This document shows positions 34,422 to 43,997 of a DNA stretch of 64,000 nucleotides, piece by piece (the stretch's first letter is position 1; each line of letters opens with the position of its first letter). Source of the stretch: an uncultured Lachnospiraceae bacterium (GTDB lineage Bacteria; Bacillota; Clostridia; Lachnospirales; Lachnospiraceae); assembly GCA_900551895.1 (NCBI GenBank), contig URXX01000004.1:83715-147714 (forward strand), written 5' to 3'. A program made the position numbers and the translations under genes. The notes below the pieces were generated by a model that did no database searches, had not been told where the DNA came from, and saw only the letters and a list, made by a program, of their open reading frames with translations.

Positions 34422-36839
34422 ATGAATACATCATTATCATGGATTAAAGCATATGTGCCGGAACTTGATGTGACAGCACAGGAATATACAGATGCGATGA
34501 CACTTTCAGGAACAAAAGTAGAAGGATATGAAGTGTTGGACGCAGATTTAGAAAAAATTGTAATCGGTCAGATTGAGAAAATCGAAAAACACCCTGATGC
34601 AGATAAATTAGTTGTTTGTCAGGTAAATGTAGGAGAGGAAACTGTTCAGATTGTAACAGGGGCAAAAAATGTTTTTGAGGGAGCAAAAATTCCGGTTGTT
34701 TTGGACGGCGGACGTGTTGCCGGCGGACATGACGGAAAGAAAACTTCGGGCGGAATTAAAATTAAAAAAGGAAAACTTCGCGGTGTAGAAAGTTTCGGTA
34801 TGATGTGTTCTATTGAAGAACTTGGTTCTACAACGGAAATGTATCCGGAAGCGGCAGAAGACGGCATTTATATTTTTGAAGATGACGCCGTTGTGGGTAG
34901 CAGTGCAATTGAAGCGCTCGGACGAAATGATGTTGTGTTTGAATACGAAGTAACTTCAAACCGTGTAGATTGCTTCAGTGTAATCGGAATTGCAAGAGAA
35001 GCGGCGGCAACATTTAGAAAAGAATTTTGTCCTCCGGTTGTAACGGAAACAGGAAATGACGAAAACGTAAACGATTATGTAAAAGTAACTGTAGAAAATG
35101 CAGACTTATGTCCGCGCTACTGTGCAAGAATGGTGAAAAACGTAAAAATCGGACCTTCACCGAAATGGTTACAGAGAAGACTTGCATCGGTTGGTATCCG
35201 TCCGATTAATAATCTTGTCGATATTACAAACTATGTTATGGAAGAGTTCGGACAGCCGATGCACGCATACGATATGTCAACAATTGCAGAAAATGAAATC
35301 GTAGTGAAAACTGCACAGAGCGGAGAAAAATTCGTTACTCTTGACGGACAGGAAAGAGAAATGGATGAGTCCGTATTAATGATTTGTGACGGAGAAAAAG
35401 CAATCGGTATCGCCGGAATTATGGGCGGAGAAAATTCTATGATTACGGAAAATGCAGATACTGTTTTACTTGAATCGGCATGTTTTGACGGAACAAATAT
35501 CCGTAAATCGAGCAAAAAAGTCGGACTTCGTACAGATGCTTCAGGAAAATTTGAAAAAGGTCTTGATCCAAATAATGCAAAAGCGGCGATTGACAGAGCG
35601 TGTCAGTTAATCGAAGAATTGGGAGCAGGTGAAGTTGTAGGCGGAACAGTTGATGTTTACGGCAAGGTAAAAGAACCTGTTCGTGTACCGTTTGATGCAG
35701 AAAAAATTAACGTAATGTTAGGTACGGATATTTCTGAGGAGGAGATGCTCGGTTATTTTGAAAAAATCGGTTTAGAGTATGATGCGGAAACAAAAGAAGT
35801 GATCGCACCGACATTCAGACATGATTTGTTCAGACTTGCTGACCTTGCAGAAGAAGTAGCGAGATTTTACGGATACGATAATATTCCGACAACACTTCCG
35901 AGAGGGGAAGCCACAACAGGAAAATTATCCTTTAAACTCCGTATCGAAGAAGTGGCAAGAAATATTGCTGAGTTCTGTGGTTTCAGTCAGGGAATGACAT
36001 ATTCATTTGAAAGCCCGAAAGTATTTGATAAATTATTAATCCCTGCTGAGTCTGCGTTAAGAGAAGCGGTGGAAATTATGAATCCGTTGGGAGAAGATTA
36101 CAGTATTATGCGAACAACTTCTTTAAACGGAATGCTTACATCATTGGCAACAAACTATAACAGAAGAAACAAAGACGTACGCTTATACGAATTGGGGAAT
36201 ATTTATCTTCCGAAACAACTTCCGGTAACAGAATTGCCTGAAGAACGTATGCAGTTTACACTCGGTATGTATGGGGACGGCGACTTCTTTACAATGAAAG
36301 GTGTTGTAGAAGAGTTTTTTGAAAAAATCGGTTTGCATGCAAGAGAAACGTATGATCCAAATGCAGAAAAATCATTCCTGCATCCGGGACGTCAGGCGAA
36401 CATTATTTACGGTGGAAAAGTAGTCGGTTATCTTGGAGAAGTACATCCGCAAGTTGCAGATACTTACGGTATCGGAACAAGAGCGTATATTGCAGTATTG
36501 GATATGCCTGAAATTGTGGAATTAGCTACATTTGACAGAAAATATGAAGGAATTGCAAAATATCCGGCTGTAACCCGTGACATCAGTATGGTTGTGCCAA
36601 AAGAAATTTTGGTTGGACAGATTGAAGAAGTTATCGAAAAGAAAGGTGGAGAATATTTGGAAAGTTACCAACTTTTCGATATTTACGAAGGCTCACAGAT
36701 TAAAGAAGGATTTAAGTCGGTTGCCTATTCGATTGTATTCCGTGCGAAAGACAAAACGTTGGAAGAAACAGACGTTACAACGGCAATGACAAGAATTTTA
36801 AAAGCCTTAGAAGAAATGGGAATTGAATTAAGACAATAA
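34422..36839 (+). CDS. pheT: Phenylalanyl-tRNA synthetase beta subunit
   Basis: 805 residues. Order: EMAP/tRNA-binding OB fold (about 40-150, 'QIEKIEKHPDADKLVVCQVNVG'), B3/B4 editing region (about 205-390), B5 domain (about 405-475), catalytic-core-like domain, and the C-terminal anticodon domain 'YPAVTRDISMVVP...SYQLFDIYEGSQIKEGFKSVAYSI'. It follows pheS by 115 bases, which include a palindrome; spacing this wide in pheST suggests the palindrome was inserted. AAAGGAAG precedes the ATG. Confidence 0.97.
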   Translation: MNTSLSWIKAYVPELDVTAQEYTDAMTLSGTKVEGYEVLDADLEKIVIGQIEKIEKHPDADKLVVCQVNVGEETVQIVTGAKNVFEGAKIPVVLDGGRVAGGHDGKKTSGGIKIKKGKLRGVESFGMMCSIEELGSTTEMYPEAAEDGIYIFEDDAVVGSSAIEALGRNDVVFEYEVTSNRVDCFSVIGIAREAAATFRKEFCPPVVTETGNDENVNDYVKVTVENADLCPRYCARMVKNVKIGPSPKWLQRRLASVGIRPINNLVDITNYVMEEFGQPMHAYDMSTIAENEIVVKTAQSGEKFVTLDGQEREMDESVLMICDGEKAIGIAGIMGGENSMITENADTVLLESACFDGTNIRKSSKKVGLRTDASGKFEKGLDPNNAKAAIDRACQLIEELGAGEVVGGTVDVYGKVKEPVRVPFDAEKINVMLGTDISEEEMLGYFEKIGLEYDAETKEVIAPTFRHDLFRLADLAEEVARFYGYDNIPTTLPRGEATTGKLSFKLRIEEVARNIAEFCGFSQGMTYSFESPKVFDKLLIPAESALREAVEIMNPLGEDYSIMRTTSLNGMLTSLATNYNRRNKDVRLYELGNIYLPKQLPVTELPEERMQFTLGMYGDGDFFTMKGVVEEFFEKIGLHARETYDPNAEKSFLHPGRQANIIYGGKVVGYLGEVHPQVADTYGIGTRAYIAVLDMPEIVELATFDRKYEGIAKYPAVTRDISMVVPKEILVGQIEEVIEKKGGEYLESYQLFDIYEGSQIKEGFKSVAYSIVFRAKDKTLEETDVTTAMTRILKALEEMGIELRQ

Positions 36840-36845
36840 ACTTAG

Positions 36846-36876
36846 AACGCTTGCACAAAAAAAGTGCAGGCGTTTT
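36846..36876 (+). terminator. Terminator after pheT
   Basis: AACGCTTGCAC (36846-36856) pairs with GTGCAGGCGTT (36864-36874) with one G-T pair, followed by TTT. Confidence 0.88.
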
Positions 36877-36906
36877 GTATAATTTGCCAAAAATAGAAAA
36901 GCGTGA

Positions 36907-36935
36907 TTGCAAGAAAATGGAAAATATAGTATAAT
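36907..36935 (+). promoter_or_regulatory. Promoter of the GH84 gene
   Basis: TTGCAA (36907-36912), 17-base spacer, consensus TATAAT (36930-36935). The transcript would start about 10 bases before the RAT site. Confidence 0.75.
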
Positions 36936-36951
36936 TTATACAAAATTATAT

Positions 36952-36980
36952 GGATTGTAACTATTGAATTAGGCAAGACC
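36952..36980 (+). promoter_or_regulatory. RAT: BglG/SacY/LicT-type antiterminator site
   Basis: Reads GGATTGTAACT (36952-36962), seven bases, then AGGCAAGACC (36971-36980). This matches the ribonucleic antiterminator consensus (GG[AT]TTGTTACT...AGGCAAAACC) known from sacB, bglP and lic genes in Bacillus. Its 3' end is shared with the 5' arm of the following terminator, so binding of a PRD-type antiterminator protein would block termination. The antiterminator gene is not in the window. Confidence 0.82.
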
Positions 36981-37050
36981 AAGAACAATATATTTGACTC
37001 GTTTTCTTCGTGCCGGACAAGATGATTCAAAATGTTTTTGGTCTTTTTTT
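36975..37050 (+). terminator. Conditional terminator overlapping the RAT
   Basis: AAGACCAAGAACA (36975-36987) pairs with TGTTTTTGGTCTT (37033-37045) with one G-T pair, followed by T's to 37050. The first six bases (AAGACC) belong to the RAT, so the two structures are mutually exclusive. It lies 50 bases before the GH84 start codon. Confidence 0.82.
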
Positions 37051-37100
37051 GAAGAAAAGAAATGTGTCGAAAAGATAGTCAATTCAGGAAAGGAAATATT

Positions 37101-40100
37101 ATGAAAAAGATTTTAAAACAGATCTTACCAGGCGTGCTTGCTGTTGCAATGGTACTCACTATGATGCCGATTTCAACACCGACAGTACAGGCAGCAGAGG
37201 ATAAGACAACATATGAGATTTATCCAAATCCACATGATATGTCTTATCAGGACGGCGAATTTGTTATTCGTCAGGAAGTCAATGTCGTTTTTGAAGAAAC
37301 GATTGATTCTGTTACACAGAAAAGAATGAATGAAATTTTGGCTTCAAAAAACAAAAAAGTAACTGCTTCACAGGAAAAAGTGGAGGGAAAAACAAACATT
37401 TTAGTAGGTACATATAACTCAAAAGGATATGTAGATACTTATGTGCAGAAAAACTATAAAGTTGATGCAAGTTTGTTTGAAAAATTCGGAGCACATTTCG
37501 TTGCTTCTAACAATGGAGAAATCGTTGTATTAGGACGTGATACAGATGCAGCATTTTACGGTATCACATCTTTGAAACACATCTTTAATCAGATGGACGG
37601 TTCAACAATCCGCAACTTTACAATTAAAGATTATGCAGACACAAACATTCGTGGTTTTATCGAAGGATACTACGGAATTCCATGGTCAAACGAAGACAGA
37701 ATGTCTTTAATGAAATTCGGTGGAGATTTCAAGATGACTTCTTATGTATTTGCTCCAAAGGATGATCCATATCATACAAGCAAATGGCGTGAAGAATATC
37801 CTGCTGAAGAAATTGCAGAAATCAAGAAAATGGTTGCAGTGGGAAATGAATCAAAATGCCGTTTCGTATGGACAGCACATCCGTTTATGGGTGGATTTAA
37901 TGCAAATAATGCAGATGCTGAAATTCAGGCATTATTAAATAAATTCGATCAGTTATATGAAGCGGGTGTACGTCAGTTTGGTGTACTCGGCGATGACGTT
38001 GGAAACTTAGATAAAAACGTTGTTGTGAAAATGATGAACAAAGTATCTGAGTGGGCAAAGAAAAAAGGCGATGTATACGATACAGTATTCTGTCCTGCAG
38101 GTTACAACCATTCATGGCAGGGAGATTATTCTGAGTTAAATAAATATGATAAAGAATTCCCTGATGATGTTAAAATCTTTTGGACAGGTGAAGCGGTATG
38201 TCAGCCTGTTGAGCAGAAAACATTAGATCACTTTAGAAAACATAACCTTAATGGACAGGCAGAAAGAAGAAGTCCTTTATTCTGGTTAAACTGGCCTGTA
38301 AATGATATTAACGGCGAACGTTTAATGATGGGTAAAGGTAGCCTGTTACATACAGACATCGATATCAATGACTTAGCGGGGGTTGTAACAAACCCTATGC
38401 AGGAAGCAGAAGCATCTAAAGTTGCTATCTTCGCAGTAGCAGATTATTCATGGAATGTAAAAGCATTTAATGATGATAAGAGTTGGGAAGATTCATTCAA
38501 ATACGTTGATCCACAGGCTTCTGAAGCGTTACATACATTGGCAAAACATATGTCAAACCCACAGCCAAACGGTCACGGACTTGTGTTGGCAGAGTCTGAA
38601 GAATTACAGCCGTTGATTAAGAAAATTAATGATCAGTTGGCAGCAGGAAAATTAAATGATGCAGATGCAAAACAGATGATTGCAGAAATGCAGACAATCA
38701 TCAATGCATGTAAAGATTTCCATGCACAGAGTAAAAACGCAAACTTAAAAGAAGAGTTAAAACCGTTTACAGGTTCTTTATCAGATTTGGCAACAGCCAT
38801 TCAGGAATATGTAAAAGCGGAAGTGGCAGTAGAAGCAAATGATATGTTTACTGCATTTAACCACTACAATACAGGTTACAGTGCATTATTAAGTAGCCAA
38901 AAACATGAACGTAAATTGATTGACGGAACAAAAATGGTTAGCCCAGGTTCAACACACTTAATTCCGTTGGCAAAAAAATTGCAGGAAAAATTATCAGGTC
39001 CTGTAAATGATTATGCAACAGGTGGAGCAGGTTCACAGCAGTTAAAAATGACAGCGTCATCTAATATTTCAGGTTGGCATAATGGATCAGTTGAGAATAT
39101 TATTGACGGCAACGAAGCAACACATGCATGGTCAAATCAATATGAAGCAAAAGGACAGTACTATCAGGTAGAGTTTAACAAACCGGTAACTGTGTTTGGT
39201 ATCCATATTATCAATGGTGCAAATCAAGACGGTAAACATCAAGATACATTCGGGAATGCACAGTTGAAATATAAAGTGCAGGGTTCTGATGAATGGAAAC
39301 CTGTAAATAATGATACATATACGAATTATCCGGAATTTGTAGATGTAAGTCAGATTGAATTGGAAAATGTTACTGCGGTTCGTTATGAGTGTACAGAAAA
39401 AGGCAGTGAAAATAAATGGTCAGCAATGCGTGAATTTAAAGTATCTACATCACCTGAGACCGAAGAAAACTTTACGAAGACAGTTATTCGTACGAGTGAA
39501 GCGGAAGGGTGGAAAGTGCATCAAGGAAAAGATGCTGATTTAATTGACGGAGATTTGAATACAAGCGTATGGTATAATGTTAGACAGCAGGAGGCGGAAC
39601 CGAATAAGGACACAACTAAAAAAGGTGATTACATCGGCGTTGAATTATCTAAACCAATTGTATTAGGAAAAATTAATGTCACACAGGGCAAAAGTGATAC
39701 AGATGGTGATTATTTTAAAGATGTAAATCTGCAGTATTCAATGGATAATAAAAGTTGGACTACAATTCAAAATTTCAAAGACACAAGAAAAATTTCTGTT
39801 GATGTTTCAGACCAAAATATTACGGCAAAATATGTACGTTTGGAAAATAATAAGGATCAAAAAACATGGGTTTCTTTCCGTGAATTTGACGTAGATGCAA
39901 AAGTTTTCCATAACGGAAGAGTATTTACCAATGTAGATAAATACAAAAAACATACGGCAGATTATCTTGCTGATGAAGCGAGAGTGACACCGATTAACGA
40001 TGTAACATTGGCAAAAGATGAATATATCGGATTGAAAATGGATAGAATCCATGAGTTGTCAGAAATTACAAGTACATTATCAAGTGATGATGTAACTGTT

Positions 40101-42683
40101 CAGGTGTCTAAAAACAATGTAGAGTGGAAAGACGTAAATGTAAAAGAAGGTAAGGCTGTAAAAGTAGATGCCGATGCACGTTACGTTCGAATTATCAATA
40201 AAACAGAAAAATCAATTACATTTAACATTGAGGAATTCTCTGTAAAAACTGTAGAAATTTATCCGAAATCGGTAAAAGAAACAAACTACAGTGAAATTGA
40301 AAATCCGTTAAATGTATTTGACGGAGATATTACTACAGCAACACATTATAAAAACAGTCAAACAAAAGGTAAATCATTTACATATGATTTAGGACAAGAA
40401 ATCAACTTAAAGACATTTAAAGTTGTATGCCGTGACAGTGAACATGACTTCCCTCGTCACGCAAAGTTCTCTGTATCTACAGACGGAAAAACTTGGGAAG
40501 AAATTATGACATTGGGAAATCAGGATAAGGACAATGAGGGAGAAGCAACTAACTCAGACCATATTAACACTGTTTTACCAACGCATGAAATCTCTTACAA
40601 TGTGAAAAAAGAAACAGATATAAACAAAAAGGCAAGATATTTAAAATTCGAAATCACAAGAGATAAAGTTGGTCAGGACAAATGGGTACGTTTCAACGAA
40701 CTTGAAATCAATGACGGCGAATTTATGCCATCAGAAAACAACCCAACATACACATCAGACGTTGAAGAAACAAGAAACGGTTTATTCAGAAATATGTCGG
40801 ACGGCGACATTGCAACAATGTTCGTACCAAGCAAAGATAAAGGATATGTACAGTATTCACTTTCTGACAACACAGATGTAAACACAATTAAGATTTTACA
40901 GAATGCGTCAGCAATCTCTAACGCGACAGTAGAAGCACGTGTATGGGAAAACGGAAAAGATAAATGGGTGACAGTCGGTAAATTAAGTCAGTCATACAAT
41001 GAATTTGTTCTTCCAAACGATACAGTTTTACTTGACATAAAAGTAGAATGGAGTAAAACAACACCAAATATTACTGAATTATTAACTTATAAGACAGAAT
41101 ACAAAACAGTAGATAAAAATGCGTTGAAAGCATTAATTGACAGCAAAGAAGATACAACAAAATGGACAACATCTACTGCAAAAGTATATGCAGATGCTTA
41201 TAAAGCAGGACAGGAAGTAATGGATAGTGCAAATGCTTCTCAGGATTCTGTAAACAATGCAGTAACAGCAATTAACAAAGCGATTGAAGGAAAACAGTTA
41301 AAAGGTGATATTTCCGTATTAGAAGCGCTTGTTAAGAATTTTGAAGCAGAAAAATCAGACGTATATACAGCAAAAACATGGGCTGTATATGAAAAAGCAA
41401 TCGATGCTTGTAAGGCTGCAATCAAAGATAAAGACAACACATCTGAAAAAGATGTAGAAACATTGAAAAAAGCAGTGGAAGATGCAAAAGCAGGATTAGT
41501 ATACAATCCGACAAATCAGGAATTGGCTTCTATCGCCGTTGAAACTGAGAACGCTTTCATCGCATCTATCGAAAAACCGGAAAATGTATACACACAGAAC
41601 TCATGGAACGCATATGTTGATGCGAAAGAAGAGTTAGAAGGCTTATTAGAAGAACATAAAACAACACCACAGCATCCGGATAAATTTGAGACAGCGTTAA
41701 ACAAATTAACTACAGCAAAAGGTAACTTAGTTGAGTTAAAAGAATTACCTGCATTAATCGCAGAATTTGACGCAATTAAAGATTCATCAATCTATACAAA
41801 AGAATCATTTGATGCGTATAAGGAAGCCGTAGACAATGCACGTCAGTTGCTTGTAAACGGAACAGAAGATACAATCGCAGAAGCAATCAAAAACATTGAG
41901 GATGCAAAAGCAAACTTAAAATTAAACGAAACTGCAGACGCATCAAAAGTGGAGGCGTTATTAAAAGAGTTGAAAGATTTAACAGCAGAAAATTATACAG
42001 AAAAATCATATAATGCTTTACAGAAAGTAATTACTGAAGTTGACGGTAAAGATTTATCTGCTTTAAGTCAGGAAGAATTACAGGATTGCCTCAACCAGTT
42101 AAATGATGCAAAACAGAACTTAGTATCTGTGGAAGCATTAAAAGAAGCAATCGCTTCAGCAGGAAAATATGCAGCAGATAAATATACTGCAAACAGTTAT
42201 AAAGTATTAACAGATGCAGTTGCAGAAGGAAAAGCATTATTTGCAGCAGGCACAAAAGAAGAAGTAAGCAAAGCAACAACTTCAATCTATGATGCAATGA
42301 AAGGTTTAGTTGTAAGAGCAAATGCCGATGAAGTGAAAAAGTATGTTGAGTCTATCGTAGAAAAAGACTTAAGCAAATACACAGAAGAAAGTGCAAAAGC
42401 ATACAAAGACGCTTTAGCAGTATTAAAAAATATGTTGAATGATTTAGACAACGTTTCTGCTACAGCATTCACACAGGCAAAAGCAAACTTTGAAAAAGCA
42501 GAAGCAGGTCTTGTAGTAAAAACTACAACACCGGCAACAAAACCAAACAATAAACCAAATCAGAACGACAAACCGGTAAAAACAGGCGATACGGCAAACA
42601 GCGTATTCCCAATGTTAGTTATGATTGCAAGTTTGGCAGTTGCAGGCGGAGTTCTCGTATTTAGAAGAAAAAGAACTAAATAA
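37101..42683 (+). CDS. Giant wall-anchored GH84 beta-N-acetylglucosaminidase (NagJ/hyaluronidase-like)
   Basis: 1860 residues from the ATG at 37101 (AGGAAAGGAA site; an upstream in-frame start lacks one). Signal peptide ending near residue 31. Parts: GH20b-like N-domain about 40-175; GH84 barrel about 180-460 with 'RGFIEGYYGIPWSNEDR' and the catalytic pair in 'VLGDDVGN' (Asp298, Asp299), matching Clostridium perfringens NagJ; helical linker; three or more F5/8-type (CBM32-like) domains about 650-1330; at least five FIVAR-like helical repeats about 1340-1825; sorting signal 'PVKTGD', hydrophobic helix and RRKRTK tail. It removes terminal beta-GlcNAc from host glycans by substrate-assisted catalysis. 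Controlled by promoter, RAT and terminator just upstream, so tied to a PTS sugar signal. Confidence 0.92.
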   Translation: MKKILKQILPGVLAVAMVLTMMPISTPTVQAAEDKTTYEIYPNPHDMSYQDGEFVIRQEVNVVFEETIDSVTQKRMNEILASKNKKVTASQEKVEGKTNILVGTYNSKGYVDTYVQKNYKVDASLFEKFGAHFVASNNGEIVVLGRDTDAAFYGITSLKHIFNQMDGSTIRNFTIKDYADTNIRGFIEGYYGIPWSNEDRMSLMKFGGDFKMTSYVFAPKDDPYHTSKWREEYPAEEIAEIKKMVAVGNESKCRFVWTAHPFMGGFNANNADAEIQALLNKFDQLYEAGVRQFGVLGDDVGNLDKNVVVKMMNKVSEWAKKKGDVYDTVFCPAGYNHSWQGDYSELNKYDKEFPDDVKIFWTGEAVCQPVEQKTLDHFRKHNLNGQAERRSPLFWLNWPVNDINGERLMMGKGSLLHTDIDINDLAGVVTNPMQEAEASKVAIFAVADYSWNVKAFNDDKSWEDSFKYVDPQASEALHTLAKHMSNPQPNGHGLVLAESEELQPLIKKINDQLAAGKLNDADAKQMIAEMQTIINACKDFHAQSKNANLKEELKPFTGSLSDLATAIQEYVKAEVAVEANDMFTAFNHYNTGYSALLSSQKHERKLIDGTKMVSPGSTHLIPLAKKLQEKLSGPVNDYATGGAGSQQLKMTASSNISGWHNGSVENIIDGNEATHAWSNQYEAKGQYYQVEFNKPVTVFGIHIINGANQDGKHQDTFGNAQLKYKVQGSDEWKPVNNDTYTNYPEFVDVSQIELENVTAVRYECTEKGSENKWSAMREFKVSTSPETEENFTKTVIRTSEAEGWKVHQGKDADLIDGDLNTSVWYNVRQQEAEPNKDTTKKGDYIGVELSKPIVLGKINVTQGKSDTDGDYFKDVNLQYSMDNKSWTTIQNFKDTRKISVDVSDQNITAKYVRLENNKDQKTWVSFREFDVDAKVFHNGRVFTNVDKYKKHTADYLADEARVTPINDVTLAKDEYIGLKMDRIHELSEITSTLSSDDVTVQVSKNNVEWKDVNVKEGKAVKVDADARYVRIINKTEKSITFNIEEFSVKTVEIYPKSVKETNYSEIENPLNVFDGDITTATHYKNSQTKGKSFTYDLGQEINLKTFKVVCRDSEHDFPRHAKFSVSTDGKTWEEIMTLGNQDKDNEGEATNSDHINTVLPTHEISYNVKKETDINKKARYLKFEITRDKVGQDKWVRFNELEINDGEFMPSENNPTYTSDVEETRNGLFRNMSDGDIATMFVPSKDKGYVQYSLSDNTDVNTIKILQNASAISNATVEARVWENGKDKWVTVGKLSQSYNEFVLPNDTVLLDIKVEWSKTTPNITELLTYKTEYKTVDKNALKALIDSKEDTTKWTTSTAKVYADAYKAGQEVMDSANASQDSVNNAVTAINKAIEGKQLKGDISVLEALVKNFEAEKSDVYTAKTWAVYEKAIDACKAAIKDKDNTSEKDVETLKKAVEDAKAGLVYNPTNQELASIAVETENAFIASIEKPENVYTQNSWNAYVDAKEELEGLLEEHKTTPQHPDKFETALNKLTTAKGNLVELKELPALIAEFDAIKDSSIYTKESFDAYKEAVDNARQLLVNGTEDTIAEAIKNIEDAKANLKLNETADASKVEALLKELKDLTAENYTEKSYNALQKVITEVDGKDLSALSQEELQDCLNQLNDAKQNLVSVEALKEAIASAGKYAADKYTANSYKVLTDAVAEGKALFAAGTKEEVSKATTSIYDAMKGLVVRANADEVKKYVESIVEKDLSKYTEESAKAYKDALAVLKNMLNDLDNVSATAFTQAKANFEKAEAGLVVKTTTPATKPNNKPNQNDKPVKTGDTANSVFPMLVMIASLAVAGGVLVFRRKRTK

Positions 42684-42697
42684 TACTAAGTAAATGT

Positions 42698-42737
42698 AAA
42701 GAAAAGGGGTTTCCAAAGGAAATCTCTTTTCTTTTTG
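42698..42737 (+). terminator. Strong terminator after the GH84 gene
   Basis: AAAGAAAAGGGGTTTCC (from 42698) pairs with GGAAATCTCTTTTCTTT (to 42735) around a 3-base loop, mostly Watson-Crick with two mismatches or wobbles, then T's. Confidence 0.9.
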
Positions 42738-42841
42738 ATGAAATTTTTCGCAGAAAATGTTATAATGAACAGAAAAACAGAGGTTAAGACAAGCCTTTTC
42801 ATCATACAGGCGAGAAAGATATAGAGGAAGGATATATAAGA

Positions 42842-43867
42842 ATGAAACGAGAAGATTTTTATTTTGATTTACCGGAGGAATTGATTGCACAGGATCCGTT
42901 GGAGGATCGCTCGGGTTCAAGGCTTTTAGTTTTGGATAAAGAGACGGGAAAGACGGAACACCATATTTTTAAAGAGATTGTCAATTATTTAGAAGAAGGC
43001 GATTGTCTTGTTATTAATGACACGAAAGTACTTCCGGCAAGATTGATTGGTTCTAAAGTGGGAACAGATGCGAAAATTGAAGTGCTTTTATTGAAAAGAA
43101 GAGAAAATGACATTTGGGAAACTTTAGTAAAACCGGGAAAGAAAGCGAAAGTCGGAACAAAAATCCGTTTTGGAGAAGGCTTACTGGAGGGAGAAGTTGT
43201 AGATATTGTCGATGAGGGAAACCGATTAATTCAATTCCGCTATGAAGGAATTTTTGAGGAAGTTTTGGATCAGTTAGGTCAGATGCCTCTTCCGCCATAC
43301 ATTACACATCAGTTGGAGGATAAGAACCGCTATCAGACCGTATATGCAAAACATACCGGCTCGGCGGCGGCGCCGACAGCCGGATTACATTTTACGGAAG
43401 AATTGTTAGAAGAGATTGCAAAGAAAAACGTAAAAATTGCAAGAGTTACACTTCATGTCGGACTTGGAACGTTCCGTCCGGTAAAGGTAGATAATATTTT
43501 GGAACATCATATGCATTCGGAATTTTATCAGATTGACGAGGAAGCGGCACAGAAAATTAACGAGGCAAAAGAACAGGGACACCGTGTAATCTGTGTTGGG
43601 ACGACAAGCTGCAGAACAGTTGAGTCGGCGGCGGACGAGAATGGAAGATTGCAGGCGACAAGCGGTTGGACGGATATTTTCATTTATCCGGGATATAGAT
43701 TTAAAGTGTTAGACTGTCTGATTACGAATTTTCATTTGCCGGAATCTACATTGATTATGCTTGTATCCGCTTTGGCAGGAAGAGAAAATGTTTTATCGGC
43801 GTATGAGGAGGCTGTAAGAGAGAGATACCGTTTCTTTAGTTTTGGAGATGCGATGTTTATTAAATAG
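42842..43867 (+). CDS. queA: S-adenosylmethionine:tRNA ribosyltransferase-isomerase
   Basis: 341 residues, the family's standard length. It transfers the ribosyl part of SAM to preQ1 at the wobble base of tRNA, forming epoxyqueuosine. Diagnostic segments: 'FDLPEELIAQDPLEDR' at the N-terminus, 'NDTKVLPARLIG', 'HTGSAAAPTAGLHFT' and 'ITNFHLPESTLIMLVSALAG'. GAGGAAGG precedes the ATG. No other queuosine gene is adjacent in the window (tgt often follows); a terminator closes this gene. Confidence 0.96.
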   Translation: MKREDFYFDLPEELIAQDPLEDRSGSRLLVLDKETGKTEHHIFKEIVNYLEEGDCLVINDTKVLPARLIGSKVGTDAKIEVLLLKRRENDIWETLVKPGKKAKVGTKIRFGEGLLEGEVVDIVDEGNRLIQFRYEGIFEEVLDQLGQMPLPPYITHQLEDKNRYQTVYAKHTGSAAAPTAGLHFTEELLEEIAKKNVKIARVTLHVGLGTFRPVKVDNILEHHMHSEFYQIDEEAAQKINEAKEQGHRVICVGTTSCRTVESAADENGRLQATSGWTDIFIYPGYRFKVLDCLITNFHLPESTLIMLVSALAGRENVLSAYEEAVRERYRFFSFGDAMFIK

Positions 43868-43892
43868 GGTGGTGTATACCACTCTATTTTTT
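43862..43892 (+). terminator. Terminator overlapping the queA stop
   Basis: AAATAGGGTGGT (43862-43873) pairs with ACCACTCTATTT (43878-43889) with one G-T pair, then TTT. The stop codon is part of the stem. Confidence 0.88.
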
Positions 43893-43997
43893 GTATCTGA
43901 TAAAAAACTTGCGAAAATCTTTCGTTTGTGTAAAAATGAGTTTGTGAAAGAGTTAGTTGCAACAAACATCTAACGGATTTCGGTGAAAGGAAGTAAA

